Shown here: piece after piece, positions 32,054-41,800 of the stretch
How positions within the stretch are numbered: the first letter of the stretch is position 1
How the letters are laid out: every line of letters starts with the position of its first letter
Assembly (NCBI GenBank): GCA_002428525.1
Contig: DIWU01000005.1
Span: 1 to 58,265, forward strand
Direction of reading: 5' to 3'
DNA from: a bacterium UBP14_UBA6098
GTDB lineage: Bacteria > UBP14 > UBA6098
DNA length: 58,265 nucleotides
The notes under the pieces: model-generated
Database searches by the model: none
Seen by the model: the letters and a program-made list of their open reading frames with translations, nothing else
Told to the model about the DNA's origin: nothing
Translations under genes and position numbers: made by a program

Positions 32054-32947
32054 TTGGGCGAGTTTAGACGCATTTTCTTGAAGTGGGAGCGTTACACGCT
32101 CCTTCTTTTTTTCGGGTTTGCGACAACCTTTGCGGGTGTGCCTATCGAATTGGACTACTCCGGTAAGGATTTTTCAAGATTACAGGCGAGGATTTCCGAG
32201 ATTGCCGATAGATTTCAAACTCGTGTCGGAATCGAATGGCCCGGCGAGGATTCGGTTCTTGTTCGGGCTGTTTTTTCACGGGCTGAATTCGATGAAACGA
32301 CCGGAGGGGCAGTCCCCGATTGGGGGATTGGCGCGGCGCTTCCCGAGGCCGGGGAGATAGTGCTCCTACTCGACGAGGGCGCGCTTTCGGCGAAGGCAAC
32401 AGAGCTGATAGCGCACGAGCTCGCGCATATTCTGCTACACCGCGCGACCGACGGAGCAAGAATTCCGCGCTGGTTCGACGAGGGCTTTGCCCAATGGGCA
32501 TCAGGGCCGATACGCCTCGATCAATCGACGCGTCTCGCGAGGGCATTTGCCTTCGGGCGCACAATCCCGCTACATTCGCTCGGCGAGGTTAATTCTTGGG
32601 ATCAGGACAGGGCGGAGCTGGCCTATGCCCAGAGCAGGGCGGCCTTCGACTATCTACTGACTCTAACGCCGGAGGGCAGGCCCTCGGTTTTCTTCGAGGC
32701 GATTCGCACCGAGGGTGACTTCGAGGCGGGGTTTCTCAGGGCTACGGGAATCACTCTATACGAGTTCTACCGCCTTTGGGCCTATGAGGGCGCGCGCAAA
32801 TTCAATTATTTCTTGCTTTTGGCCGACTGGCGATTAACATTTCTGGCGCTGACGATTTTTTTCCTTATATTCGGCACAATAAAGCTGATTCGAATAAAGA
32901 TCGCGAAGCAGAGGTTGGAGGATGAAGAGACTCAGGCACGCCTTTGA
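32054..32947 (+). CDS. Membrane-anchored gluzincin-type metallopeptidase
   Basis: 297 residues from TTG two bases after the previous stop codon. A signal peptide or N-terminal anchor is followed by an alpha/beta region. The zinc motif is His121-Glu122-x2-His125 (LIAHELAHILLH), with the Glu ligand in the downstream helix (RWFDEGFAQWASG), as in peptidase MA / M1-like gluzincins. The C-terminus has one membrane segment (LTFLALTIFFLIFGTIKLI) and a charged cytoplasmic tail. It overlaps the acyltransferase gene by 26 bases. The substrate is unknown. Confidence 0.85.
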   Translation: MGEFRRIFLKWERYTLLLFFGFATTFAGVPIELDYSGKDFSRLQARISEIADRFQTRVGIEWPGEDSVLVRAVFSRAEFDETTGGAVPDWGIGAALPEAGEIVLLLDEGALSAKATELIAHELAHILLHRATDGARIPRWFDEGFAQWASGPIRLDQSTRLARAFAFGRTIPLHSLGEVNSWDQDRAELAYAQSRAAFDYLLTLTPEGRPSVFFEAIRTEGDFEAGFLRATGITLYEFYRLWAYEGARKFNYFLLLADWRLTFLALTIFFLIFGTIKLIRIKIAKQRLEDEETQARL

Positions 32948-33818
32948 ATATATTTTGATGAAGATCATTCTGCTTCCGCTGAATGTTCTGCCGATTCCGT
33001 CGGCGGTAGCGTTGGGCGGTTTTTTCGGTGGAATCCTATGGTCGCTTGGTGTGCGGCGAAAAGTCTCGCGTTTCAATCTCAAGCTATGCATGCCGGAGCT
33101 CGACTGTTTCAAAGCGGACAAAATACTTCGCGAGAGCTATAAAAATTTCTGTCGGAGCATGGTCGAATTCGCGATTTTGCCGAGATACAAGGGAAAGACC
33201 GCGGAATTCGTCGAACTCGAAGAGGCGGCCGAGATACTCGACTTGGCGAAAAGCGGTGAGGGGGCCTTGCTCGTCACGGGGCATTTCGGAAGCTGGGAGC
33301 TTCTCGGCGCCGCTCTTCGCGAGGCCGGCGTCCCGCTCGATTTTCTCGTCGGCGAACAGACAAATCCATCCGTCGATGGCTTTATCAATGGAATACGCTC
33401 AAAAATGGGTATCGGGATTATTCATATGGGTGTAGCCGCCCGCGGGATTATTCAATCGGTCAAGGGTGGCCGAATGGTCGCGATGCTCTCCGATCAGGAC
33501 GCCGGGAAAAGCTCGGTAATTGTCAATTTCTTCGGAAACCCGGCCTCGACTCCGCAAGGAATTGCGGCCTTCGCGTTCAAGCTGAAATGCCCGATTGTCT
33601 TCGGCGGGATTTTTCGCAAAGATTCCTCGATATATCACACTGTTTTCGCCCAAGTTCTCCGCCCCGATTACGAAAATCTGTCCAAAGACAAAGACGAGGC
33701 AATCCGCGAGATAACTCAGGCCTATACCTCGAAGCTCGAAGAGATTGTCCGGAAGGCTCCGCAGATGTATTTTTGGCCGCATCGCCGGTTCAAACGGACG
33801 CTCGAATATCCAAAGTAA
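32922..33818 (+). CDS. LpxL/HtrB-family lipid A-type acyltransferase
   Basis: 298 residues, normal for the family. An N-terminal membrane helix is followed by the catalytic HX4-D/E motif (TGHFGSWELLG), the ARG/LVGEQ..NPSVD region, a GGRMVAMLSDQDAG motif (family norm: MLxDQ) and the final FWPHRRFKR (family norm: W.H.R.K.R). It transfers acyl chains to lipid A or a related lysophospholipid. It overlaps the metallopeptidase gene and closes the long same-strand series. Confidence 0.92.
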   Translation: MKRLRHAFEYILMKIILLPLNVLPIPSAVALGGFFGGILWSLGVRRKVSRFNLKLCMPELDCFKADKILRESYKNFCRSMVEFAILPRYKGKTAEFVELEEAAEILDLAKSGEGALLVTGHFGSWELLGAALREAGVPLDFLVGEQTNPSVDGFINGIRSKMGIGIIHMGVAARGIIQSVKGGRMVAMLSDQDAGKSSVIVNFFGNPASTPQGIAAFAFKLKCPIVFGGIFRKDSSIYHTVFAQVLRPDYENLSKDKDEAIREITQAYTSKLEEIVRKAPQMYFWPHRRFKRTLEYPK

Positions 33819-33888
33819 TTAACTTTTCGCCAAGTTAATACGGGCGGCCGCGGCGGGATTTAGTTAATACGTGACTGTTTTCGCGGCC

Positions 33889-33916
33889 TGCGGGCGCGTT
33901 GCAAAGCAACGCCCGC
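33889..33916. repeat. Palindrome GGGCG..GTTGC-AAA-GCAAC..GCCC upstream of mutS
   Basis: GTTGC AAA GCAAC is a perfect inner stem, and the flanking GGGC/GCCC extends it across a two-base bulge. The 33819-33890 stretch also contains two copies of AGTTAATACG. The possible mutS promoter lies after it (TATAAGATT, about 33959). Confidence 0.5.
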
Positions 33917-33980
33917 CCCCCGAAAAGTGCTTTTAAAACTGCGATTTTTTTATTATTATATAAGATTAACTTGGGGTCTT

Positions 33981-36605
33981 ATGAAAGAATCGAAAAGAAC
34001 TAAAACGACACCGCTGATGGAGCAGTATTATCGCATCAAGGAGCAGGTTCCGGATGCGCTACTCCTGTTTCGTATGGGCGATTTCTTCGAGCTTTTCGAG
34101 GAGGACGCGAAGATCGCCTCGGAGGTCTTGGGAATCACACTGACTCAGCGCTCCCACGGCATGCCCGAGCCGACTCCGCTTGCCGGAGTTCCGCATCATT
34201 CGCTTGAAAAATACCTATCCAAACTGCTCTCGGCGGGTTTCAAGGTCGCGATCTGCGAGCAGGTGGAGGACCCGAAGAAGGCGCGCGGTATTGTCGAACG
34301 CGATATAATCGAGGTGATGACCCCCGGGACAGTAACTATTGAGACCGACGAGAAAGAGCCGAACACTATAATCGCTCTTATCGAATCGGGCGATGAGGTT
34401 GCGCTCGCTTTGGCCGATTTGCTCGGAGGCCGTTTTGAGATTAAAACCCTCACTCGGACGCGACTTTTCGAGGAACTCCAACTCGCGCTACCCAAGGAGA
34501 TCCTTGTCTCCGAGGAGATTTCTCCGGCGCTTCTCGACGAGCTTAGAAAATACTGCCCAAACACGCATATTAGCTATCAAGAGCCGTGGAAATTCGAGCG
34601 CGAGTTCGCTGAAAAGAGGCTCACCGAGCATCTCAAGGTGAACTCGCTCGAGGGCTTCGGCAAATTGACTGATTTTGAGATTTCGGCCGGCGGCGGCCTT
34701 ATTGCCTATTTTAAAGACCTCAAGAAGGGCGAGATGGCCCATATCAGGGCTATCACTATAGGCTCGTCTGAAAACGCTATGCTCTTCGACGCCTCGACAG
34801 TCCGCAATCTCGAGCTGATTCGCTCGATTGCCGATGGCAAGGTCGAGGGAACCCTACTCTGGGTGCTCGACGCGACATGCACACTTATGGGGCATCGAAA
34901 AATCGTCGATTGGATTCTCAAGCCGCTTATCGACAGCCCTGCTATCGAACTTCGGTTGTCGGCTGTCCAATCGCTCGTCGAAGACCCGATGGCGCTCGCA
35001 TGCTTGCGGGAGAGGCTCGCCGAGATTGGCGATATGGAGCGACTTATCGGCAAACTCGGCAACGAAAAGGCGAATCCGCGCGATCTGGTCGCACTTCAGG
35101 CCGGTCTCGAAAAAATCCCCGAAATAAAAGAGATACTCACAACCCGAATCTCCGCGATGATCGAGCGCCTTAACTCCCGCCTCGATCCGATGCCCGAGGT
35201 TGCCTCGACAATCGCCCGAAGCATAGCCCCGGATCCGCCCTTTCAGATAGGCGAGGGGGGCATCATCGCAAAGGGGGTATCGCCCGAGCTCGACGAGCTT
35301 CGCGAGATTCGTTTCGGCGGCAAGCAATATCTTAACGAAATGCAGGAACGCCTTCGCGAGCGCCTCGGCATTCCGAAGCTGAAGATAGGCTACAACCGCG
35401 TTTTCGGCTATTACATCGAGGTCGGTCGCACGCAGGACACGAAGATCCCCGAGGATTTCGAGCGAAAACAGACCCTCGTTTCATCGGAACGCTATATCAC
35501 AGCTGAACTTAAGCAATACGAGCAAAAAGTTCTCTCCGCCGAGGAGCGCATCTTCGAGATCGAGCGCGAGCTTTTTCTAACGATCCGCGCTCACCTTTCG
35601 CAGTTCGCGGCCTCGCTGTTATTAGTCGCGCAGGGCCTTTCCGAACTCGATGCGCTTTGTTCGCTCGCAGAAAACGCCCGTAGAAAGGGGTGGACAAAGC
35701 CGCAATTCACCGACGAACCGGTAATCGAGATCATCGAGGGGCGACACCCGGTTGTCGAGCAGATTCTCGGTGATCGCTCTTTTGTCCCGAACGACACGAG
35801 GCTTTCCTCCGAAAACAGCCAACTGCACCTCATCACCGGCCCCAATATGTCCGGAAAATCGACATACCTTCGGCAGGTTGCGCTTATTGTGCTGATGTCG
35901 CAGATTGGGAGCTTTGTTCCGGCGCAATCCTGCCGCTTGCGGCCGGTAGATAGGATTTTCACACGCGTCGGCGCGATGGACAATATCGCCCGCGGCCAAT
36001 CGACCTTCCTCATCGAGATGATCGAGACGGCGAATATTTTGAACAACTCGACAGGAAGAAGCCTTGTTCTCCTCGACGAGATAGGCAGGGGGACGAGCAC
36101 TTATGATGGATTATCTATCGCATGGGCAGTAAGTGAATTTCTGCATAATTCCGAAAATCACCGAGCGATGACTATCTTCGCTACACATTATCATGAATTG
36201 ACAGAGTTTGCAAATATTTATTCCCGCGCGAGGAATTTTCAGGTCGCTGTCAGGGAACACAAAGATGGTGTGCAATTCCTTCATAAAATTGTCCCCGGCG
36301 GTTGCGACGACTCCTATGGCATCTATGTCGCGAAGATGGCCGGAGTGCCGGATTCAGTGATCACACGCGCGACGGACATCCTCGCCGCCCTCGAGTCGGG
36401 CGAAAAGCTGAACAATGAATCGATTGTCCGAATCGGCGGCCGACGGGGCAAGGCAATCCGAGCCGAGGGCATCCAAATCTCACTCTTCGAGCCGGAAAAC
36501 CACCCGCTTGTCCAACAGCTTCGCGACCTCGACCCCGAGCGCATGACCCCGATGGACGCACTCGAAATACTTACCCGCTGGCGTAAGCGCTGGGTGAAGT
36601 GGTGA
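33981..36605 (+). CDS. mutS: DNA mismatch repair protein MutS
   Basis: 874 residues from the ATG at 33981. The reading frame extends 18 codons further upstream, but the family start (MKESKRTKTTPLMEQYYRIK) is here. The mismatch-binding domain I has the Phe-x-Glu motif (LLFRMGDFFELFEE). Then come domains II-IV and the ATPase with Walker A (TGPNMSGKST, near 620), Walker B (LVLLDEIGRGTSTYDG) and TFFATHYHEL-type switch (IFATHYHELTE). It recognises mismatches in DNA. A stretch of about 190 bases (36105-36290) is AT-richer than the rest. No mutL is nearby. Confidence 0.97.
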   Translation: MKESKRTKTTPLMEQYYRIKEQVPDALLLFRMGDFFELFEEDAKIASEVLGITLTQRSHGMPEPTPLAGVPHHSLEKYLSKLLSAGFKVAICEQVEDPKKARGIVERDIIEVMTPGTVTIETDEKEPNTIIALIESGDEVALALADLLGGRFEIKTLTRTRLFEELQLALPKEILVSEEISPALLDELRKYCPNTHISYQEPWKFEREFAEKRLTEHLKVNSLEGFGKLTDFEISAGGGLIAYFKDLKKGEMAHIRAITIGSSENAMLFDASTVRNLELIRSIADGKVEGTLLWVLDATCTLMGHRKIVDWILKPLIDSPAIELRLSAVQSLVEDPMALACLRERLAEIGDMERLIGKLGNEKANPRDLVALQAGLEKIPEIKEILTTRISAMIERLNSRLDPMPEVASTIARSIAPDPPFQIGEGGIIAKGVSPELDELREIRFGGKQYLNEMQERLRERLGIPKLKIGYNRVFGYYIEVGRTQDTKIPEDFERKQTLVSSERYITAELKQYEQKVLSAEERIFEIERELFLTIRAHLSQFAASLLLVAQGLSELDALCSLAENARRKGWTKPQFTDEPVIEIIEGRHPVVEQILGDRSFVPNDTRLSSENSQLHLITGPNMSGKSTYLRQVALIVLMSQIGSFVPAQSCRLRPVDRIFTRVGAMDNIARGQSTFLIEMIETANILNNSTGRSLVLLDEIGRGTSTYDGLSIAWAVSEFLHNSENHRAMTIFATHYHELTEFANIYSRARNFQVAVREHKDGVQFLHKIVPGGCDDSYGIYVAKMAGVPDSVITRATDILAALESGEKLNNESIVRIGGRRGKAIRAEGIQISLFEPENHPLVQQLRDLDPERMTPMDALEILTRWRKRWVKW

Positions 36606-36684
36606 GGGGGAAGGTGTTAGGTTCTGGGTTATCGGTTATAGGCTTTACACGAAGGGCGCTTGGAATGCGCCAATCAGCCGCCGC

Positions 36685-36744
36685 CGTCATTGCGAGGCGA
36701 TGTCCTGAGCCCTGTCGAAGGGAGCATAGCGACGAAGCAATCTG
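36685..36744. repeat. Nested dispersed repeat (CATTGCGAGG .. GAAGCAATCTG)
   Basis: The ends GTCATTGCGAGGCGA and GCGACGAAGCAATCTG belong to a widely distributed bacterial repeat. A second element, TGTCCTGAGCCCTGTCGAAG (36701-36720), sits inside it. The 36606-36986 gap after mutS holds this, the terminator at 36771 and two more palindromes, and no gene. Confidence 0.65.
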
Positions 36745-36770
36745 TTCCGATATAACTGATTTCACCCTTA

Positions 36771-36800
36771 GGGAAGGGGCTTGTCCCCTCCCTTTTTTTT
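36771..36800 (+). terminator. Intrinsic terminator of mutS
   Basis: GGGAAGGGG CTTGT CCCCTCCC followed by eight T. Confidence 0.85.
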
Positions 36801-36894
36801 AGATTATTTATTAGGTATTACTACTGGAGCGTTTGGTAAACACCCTTTTATTTCAAATTAACAACCCGTTTCATCTGCATGACCGCCGGCAAAT

Positions 36895-36937
36895 GTAGGG
36901 GTCGTCGTATGGGCGGTTCGTGAACCGCCCGTTTTTT
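36895..36937 (+). repeat. GTAGGGG-led palindrome with T-run
   Basis: GGGCGGTTC GT GAACCGCCC (36911-36930) is a perfect 9-bp hairpin followed by G and six T, so it could terminate plus-strand transcripts. The GTAGGGG leader and the similar GGGCC..GCCCTAC palindrome at 36969-36983 place it in the dispersed repeat family. Confidence 0.6.
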
Positions 36938-36986
36938 CGAGTCGTTAGCGAACGCCCCTCAACGGGAGCAGGGCCATGCCCTACGG

Positions 36987-38399
36987 TTATTTCAGATAGA
37001 CCACCCTCTTCACCGACGCGCCGCTCGCTTCGACTCCGCTCAGCGACCGGGAGTCGAAGCGTGCCCTGACGAAATAGACACCGGAGGGGAGGGTTTCGTC
37101 GGGTGTCCAAGTAAAACAGCGGGTCGTAGGGGACGGGCTTGCGCCGTCCCGTTCGTAATTGTCTGCGACATCGTTGAGGGCGGGCGTAAAATCCGTCCCT
37201 ACGGATCCGTCGTCGGGCAATTGCGCCACGCGCCGCCCGTTCAAATCGAAAACCTCCACGAGGGCGGGCGCGAGGTGCGCCCCTACGCCGTCGAGTGTGA
37301 TTTTCACCGCGGAGTTGAAGGGGTTTGGCGAGACATCGAGCCCGAAGGAACGAGGCCTGTCCGAGGGGTTCGGCTCGGTCTCGCCAAGCGGATCGGGCAT
37401 GAGGAAACACGGCGCCGACCAGATCCATTGGCCGTCCGGTTGAACCGCTTTAAGATATATCCAATTCGAGGATCCGGGGTTTATCTCGATAGTAGTGTCG
37501 AGGCGCGACGGATAGGGTGCGAGAGCGAGGAGGGTCGTTCCTCCGGCGCCGAGAACAGTGATACTCGACCAGCCCTCGCCGCCTCCGTCGTCAAGGATAA
37601 TCCGCAGGCGCATTAGCGATCGGCGCTCGGCGGTTGAACCCATCGGCGTTTCATCCAGCTCGAGCCAAACCGAGGCGTTTTTATCTTGAGTGGAAAAGAC
37701 CCTGCGCGATTTTATCGCCTCGAAAAGCGATTCACGAGTGAGGGCTGTCGCCCAAATACCCGCCCTCGAGTCGTTTTTCGTCCCCCAGTTCGCCGAATGA
37801 TTATCCTGATTGGCGACCGGAGCGACATGCCACCCAGAATCGAGAGCCATACGATAGAAGGAATCCTGTTCGAAAACCTTCACCTCAATGAGGGGAAATG
37901 CCGAGTCAACGGCGGGGGAGATGTAGGCCAGATTATTCCAATTGAGTGTGACATCCTCGCCGGGGTGGTTGAACTGCACGAAAGCCGGTTGTGCATCGAG
38001 TATATCGCTGTAAAAATCGGGCAAATCCCAAAGGGTGCTGACAGAGAGAAGGTCGGGTGTGTTGAAAACATTGCAGTGGTTATAAATCGGCGAGCTCCAT
38101 TCAAAGCCGGCGATCGCAACGAAAGCGCCATCGACATTGAAGTCCTCCGCGGAATTTTTTGCTAAGACCCAATTCCACGGCTCGGGCACGAGGTGCTCCA
38201 TATGGTCGGTCACCGCGAGGAAATCGAGGCCGGCGGCATCGCGGGCATAGGCAAAGGCAATATCGGGGGTTTCCACGCCGTCGGAGTAGCTTGTATGGCT
38301 ATGAAGATTGCCGTAAAACAGCGAATATTGCGCATTTAACCCGCAAGCTAATATCGAGGTAAGTGCAAGGACGATCTTAGTGTTATTTATCGGCTTCAT
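36987..38399 (-). CDS. Secreted PHP-domain (CehA-like) metallohydrolase with T9SS sorting tail
   Basis: 470 residues with a signal peptide (TKIVLALTSILACGLNA). The PHP metal site is intact: HSHTSYSDG (near residue 34), TDHMEHL, FNHPGED and QDNHS. PHP proteins of the CehA/McbA group hydrolyse phosphoesters or related bonds; the substrate here is unknown. A beta region follows, then a sorting domain (VSPNPFNSAVKITLDG, VEVFDLNGRRVAQL, LPSGVYFVRA, KRVVYLK). The sorting domain contains translated palindromic repeats at 37027-37060, 37130-37150, 37177-37204 and 37261-37288. Confidence 0.88.
   Translation of the reverse strand: MKPINNTKIVLALTSILACGLNAQYSLFYGNLHSHTSYSDGVETPDIAFAYARDAAGLDFLAVTDHMEHLVPEPWNWVLAKNSAEDFNVDGAFVAIAGFEWSSPIYNHCNVFNTPDLLSVSTLWDLPDFYSDILDAQPAFVQFNHPGEDVTLNWNNLAYISPAVDSAFPLIEVKVFEQDSFYRMALDSGWHVAPVANQDNHSANWGTKNDSRAGIWATALTRESLFEAIKSRRVFSTQDKNASVWLELDETPMGSTAERRSLMRLRIILDDGGGEGWSSITVLGAGGTTLLALAPYPSRLDTTIEINPGSSNWIYLKAVQPDGQWIWSAPCFLMPDPLGETEPNPSDRPRSFGLDVSPNPFNSAVKITLDGVGAHLAPALVEVFDLNGRRVAQLPDDGSVGTDFTPALNDVADNYERDGASPSPTTRCFTWTPDETLPSGVYFVRARFDSRSLSGVEASGASVKRVVYLK
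37027..37060. repeat. Palindromic repeat translated inside a sorting domain
   Basis: GCTTCGACTCC (37027-37037) and GGAGTCGAAGC (37050-37060) are perfect 11-bp inverted arms. The minus strand reads DSRSLSGVEAS. A related element is translated as GRSLSGVEAS at 47382-47403. Confidence 0.8.
37126..37204. repeat. Two GTAGGG-ended palindromes in the sorting-domain linker
   Basis: GGGACGG..CCGTCCC (37130-37150) is preceded by GTAG. GGGCGGGCG..CCGTCCCTAC lies at 37177-37204. They encode the irregular linker between VAQLPDDG and TRCFTWTPDE on the minus strand. Confidence 0.7.
37261..37288. repeat. CCCCTAC-ended palindrome in the sorting domain
   Basis: GGGCGC GAGGT GCGCCC followed by CTACG. It encodes GVGAHLAPALV just before VEVFDLNGRRV, the same place as the 28-bp palindrome in the gene at 45107-47446. 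Confidence 0.7.
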
Positions 38400-38422
38400 A
38401 ATTTTATTTCAGGAAAATTATC

Positions 38423-38689
38423 CTATTGGTTATCTTCTCTTTTTCCGAGTTTATCAATCTCGATTAGGGAAAGGCTCTCGGCGTTGATCGCCGTCCAATC
38501 CCAATAGTCGTGTTTGACCCAATCGAAGGAGCCGCCGTCAATTGCGGTGCAAATACGCCAGTATTCGCCGGGGTAGGTCCCCGTAGAGATCGTATCAGCA
38601 TATTGGCCCCAGATGCCGATATGTTTGGTTTGGCCGAAGGCGGTGAACGCAATTAGAAGAACGAAGATGAACCCGAGTAGCCGTTTCAT
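38423..38689 (-). CDS. Small secreted protein of unknown function
   Basis: 88 residues from the ATG at 38689, preceded by GGGGG. A signal peptide (MKRLLGFIFVLLIAFTAFGQ) is followed by KHIGIWGQYADTISTGTYPG and an acidic, Trp/Tyr-rich stretch (GGSFDWVKHDYWDWTA). No repeat or known motif. It may be a shortened relative of a longer surface protein. It lies between the fibre-like gene's terminator and the PHP gene on the same strand. Confidence 0.6.
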   Translation of the reverse strand: MKRLLGFIFVLLIAFTAFGQTKHIGIWGQYADTISTGTYPGEYWRICTAIDGGSFDWVKHDYWDWTAINAESLSLIEIDKLGKREDNQ

Positions 38690-38771
38690 TTTGACCCCCC
38701 CGCTTTTTCTTAATCGATTCATTCTATATAAAATAATACAATTTGAAAAATTTCGCAAGTTTTATTGTTAG

Positions 38772-38805
38772 ATAAAAAAGAAAGGCGGCACCTTAGCGCC
38801 GCCCT
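38772..38805 (-). terminator. Intrinsic terminator of the fibre-like gene
   Basis: On the minus strand GGGCGGC GCTAAGGT GCCGCC is followed by TTTCTTTTTT. It lies just after the stop codon at 38833. Confidence 0.8.
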
Positions 38806-38832
38806 TTTCGATTAGATAAGAAATCTAATGGT

Positions 38833-41800
38833 TTAATAAATCTCGGCATGTTTGAAGGTCATCCATGCGAGGCCGGCACCGGCTGTGGTTTGCAGGAAGA
38901 TGCCGAAATCGCCGGGTTGCCCTGTTGTTCCACTGTTAATTGCCTGCCCCGCTACACCACCGCACCTGACGAAATTGCCCCTCGTAACTGCGGCGTTGCA
39001 GAGAACCTGAACCGCTCCGCCGATAGCAATTCTTACAGGAGCCCCCGAAGACGCCGACTCTGTCGCAACACCGATAACAGTTTCACTGCCTGTGAGGGCT
39101 TTGATAACGGTGAGGTCTGCTGTTGTCGAGACCGCGACGATGTCGCCGAGGGCGATATTCTCGCCGGCAGTTAGGGTTATGCAGAATGGGTTCTGTCCGG
39201 CGTCGATACTACCATCGACTTTAACCTTGCCAACGAAATAACCGGCGTAATGGTTAGCCTCAAGGGCTAATGTGTTGTTGTCTATGCCCAATACAGCCGC
39301 GCCGCCGCCGCCATTATTTGGCAACTTTCCATATACACCGGCATTCACTATGTTTCCACGGGTTCCCGTATAATCGGCATAGGTTCCAAGAGCGCCGTAG
39401 GAGTAATAATTCGTCGTGCTCGGGCCTTCATAGGCCTCGATTGCGCGCGTTCCGAAAGAATTATAGTGAATAACCTTTATACCGCTACTCCCGTTACCGG
39501 CGATATAAATCGAATCCGTCGCTGGAGTAGTGTTTCTGAGGGTAAATCCCCACAAGCCGGTTCCAGTCCAACTTTCACCCCAATGGTCGTGAAGATAATC
39601 GCCGTCTATCGTCAGATCGCCTGTGATATGGACATTGCCGTTGAAGTAGCCGGCCCAGACACTTGCGTCGGTGTGTTTGTAGGCAAGGGTTCCCCAAATC
39701 GAACCGTCGTTGGAGAATGTTCCGATAACACCGGCTGTCGGGCTTCCAGTATCATTGGAATAGGTGTCGCCTTGAAGGCCGAAGTGGTAAGCATTACCCC
39801 AGAGACAATGGCCTTTCACAGCAGAGATCGAAGAAGTATATCCATAACCGGTTCCATCAGTAGAAGTCCCAACATAGCCGTAAACACCGGAAGCACCGGG
39901 ATTGGAGTTGCTTGTGCTACTAAAAACACCATATTGATTCGAACCTTGATAATAAAGCCCGTAGGTTTGGCCCTCATCATAGACTTGCGCGCTGGGATTT
40001 GTGTTTGCGGAGATGTATGCTCCGGCGTCGGTCCAAAGTGAAGCGCTGGGAGCGGCGATCCAGTCCGTTCCAATTCCCGTGGAGGAGAGAATCTGCCCTG
40101 CCGTTCCGGCATCGCCGGAGGTATCAAAGTATTTTCCTGTGACACTGACATCGCCGCTGAAATAGCCGGCATATTGCGCGCCGTCGAGATCATAGAATAA
40201 TGCTCCATAAATCGCGCCGGTGCTGTTCGAACCGACTACACCGGCGGTATGATCGCCGTAATCGCCCCAATTCGAACCAACAATACCGGCATGATACGAT
40301 GCGTTGATCTCGTTTAAACCGTAAACACCGGCCCCGAAATTGTTGTGATTCCAAGATGTGCCGGGAGTATTGCTACCATACAGGTTGCCTCCGAAAATTG
40401 CGTTCTTGTCTGAAGTATCATCGCAATAAACCAACAGATTTGATTGCATCGATCCGGAGCCCGATGGGGAAAGGATTATCTGATAAGAATCCTGTGCTAA
40501 CCTCGAATTCCCGAGGGTGCTTCCGTCGGGTGTCCATAAAGGTATAACATTCGCAGTTCCGCTTCCGCTGATTCCGCCGCCGGCTGTCAGATCGACCCAA
40601 CTGGTGCCGTTGTGGAAATAAAGTTTATTGTCGGTTCCGTTGGTGTAGATGTCGCCTAAAGCAGGGGTAAGCGGCACGGTTCCGGGGGCGATATGGAATA
40701 GTCCGTTGAAGAAGCCTGCATATTCGCCTGTCGCTTGGTCGCCATAAACCGCAACCTGAAAACCATAATCTCCAAAGACCGATTCAGGGCATAAATTTGT
40801 TCCGTAAACCGCGAAGTTGCTGTCGCCCCATTCGGAGCAGGCATAAACTCCATACTTGTTTCCGCCGGTAAGGCCGCCGGGATAGTCCCTGCCCATAGCG
40901 TAGACACCATAGGCGTCGGCTGGGCCATAGGCCTCGGCGATAGCCTTGACACCGATCTTCACCGATGCGTCTCCTGAAGCCCAATCGGTAATAAAGAGCG
41001 CGGTAGTATCAACTGTGCCGCCCTCAGCTCCGAGATAGGCATAGGCAAGGTTCTGACCGGATTCGTAGGCGCGCAGTTTGTCGTTGCCGATGACTCGTTT
41101 ATAAGCACCTGCGTCTTCCCATTGGCTGGCGCCGCCGCCGGGGGTGGCGGTCATATCGACCCAATCGACGCCGTTGAAGAAATACATCTTCAGAGAGGTT
41201 TCATCGGTATAGATGTCTCCTAAAACCGGCGAGAGAGGCCTGCTCATCGGGTGGAAGTGCACAGCTTCGCCATAGAAGTAGCCGGAATACATGTTCCCGT
41301 CGCATGAGTAGCCCAAAGCACCGAAGAATGAGCCGTCTTGTTTAGCGCCAAGGACCGCGGCGCTGGTATCGTAATCGAAATAGTTATACCCGACGATCGC
41401 GGCTGTATATTTGTTTCCCCAAAGGGTGTAACCCTTAACAGCCGCATCGACATCGGTATAGTCCCAGCTTGTTCCGCCGTTGTCGATTCCCGATGTTCCA
41501 GTCCTGTAGGCGTAAATATTGCTGACATGCCGGCCGTTATTCAAGCCGTCGCGATAGACATAGATGCCCGCGGAATTGAATGCGGAGTGGTCCATGTTGA
41601 CATAAATGTCGCCTAAATTATCGCCGTCGTCGCGGACAATCACATCATCGTTGTTCTTGGCGAAAATCAAGGGATCGGTTGAATGATCGGCCCAAAGACA
41701 TGTGTCGCCTCCGGAGCCGCCGACGACGCTGTCGGCGATAGCCGCGCGGTAGGAATAGGGCGAGGTCGTCAGCAAAACCCTCGGAGCGAGGATATTTCCA

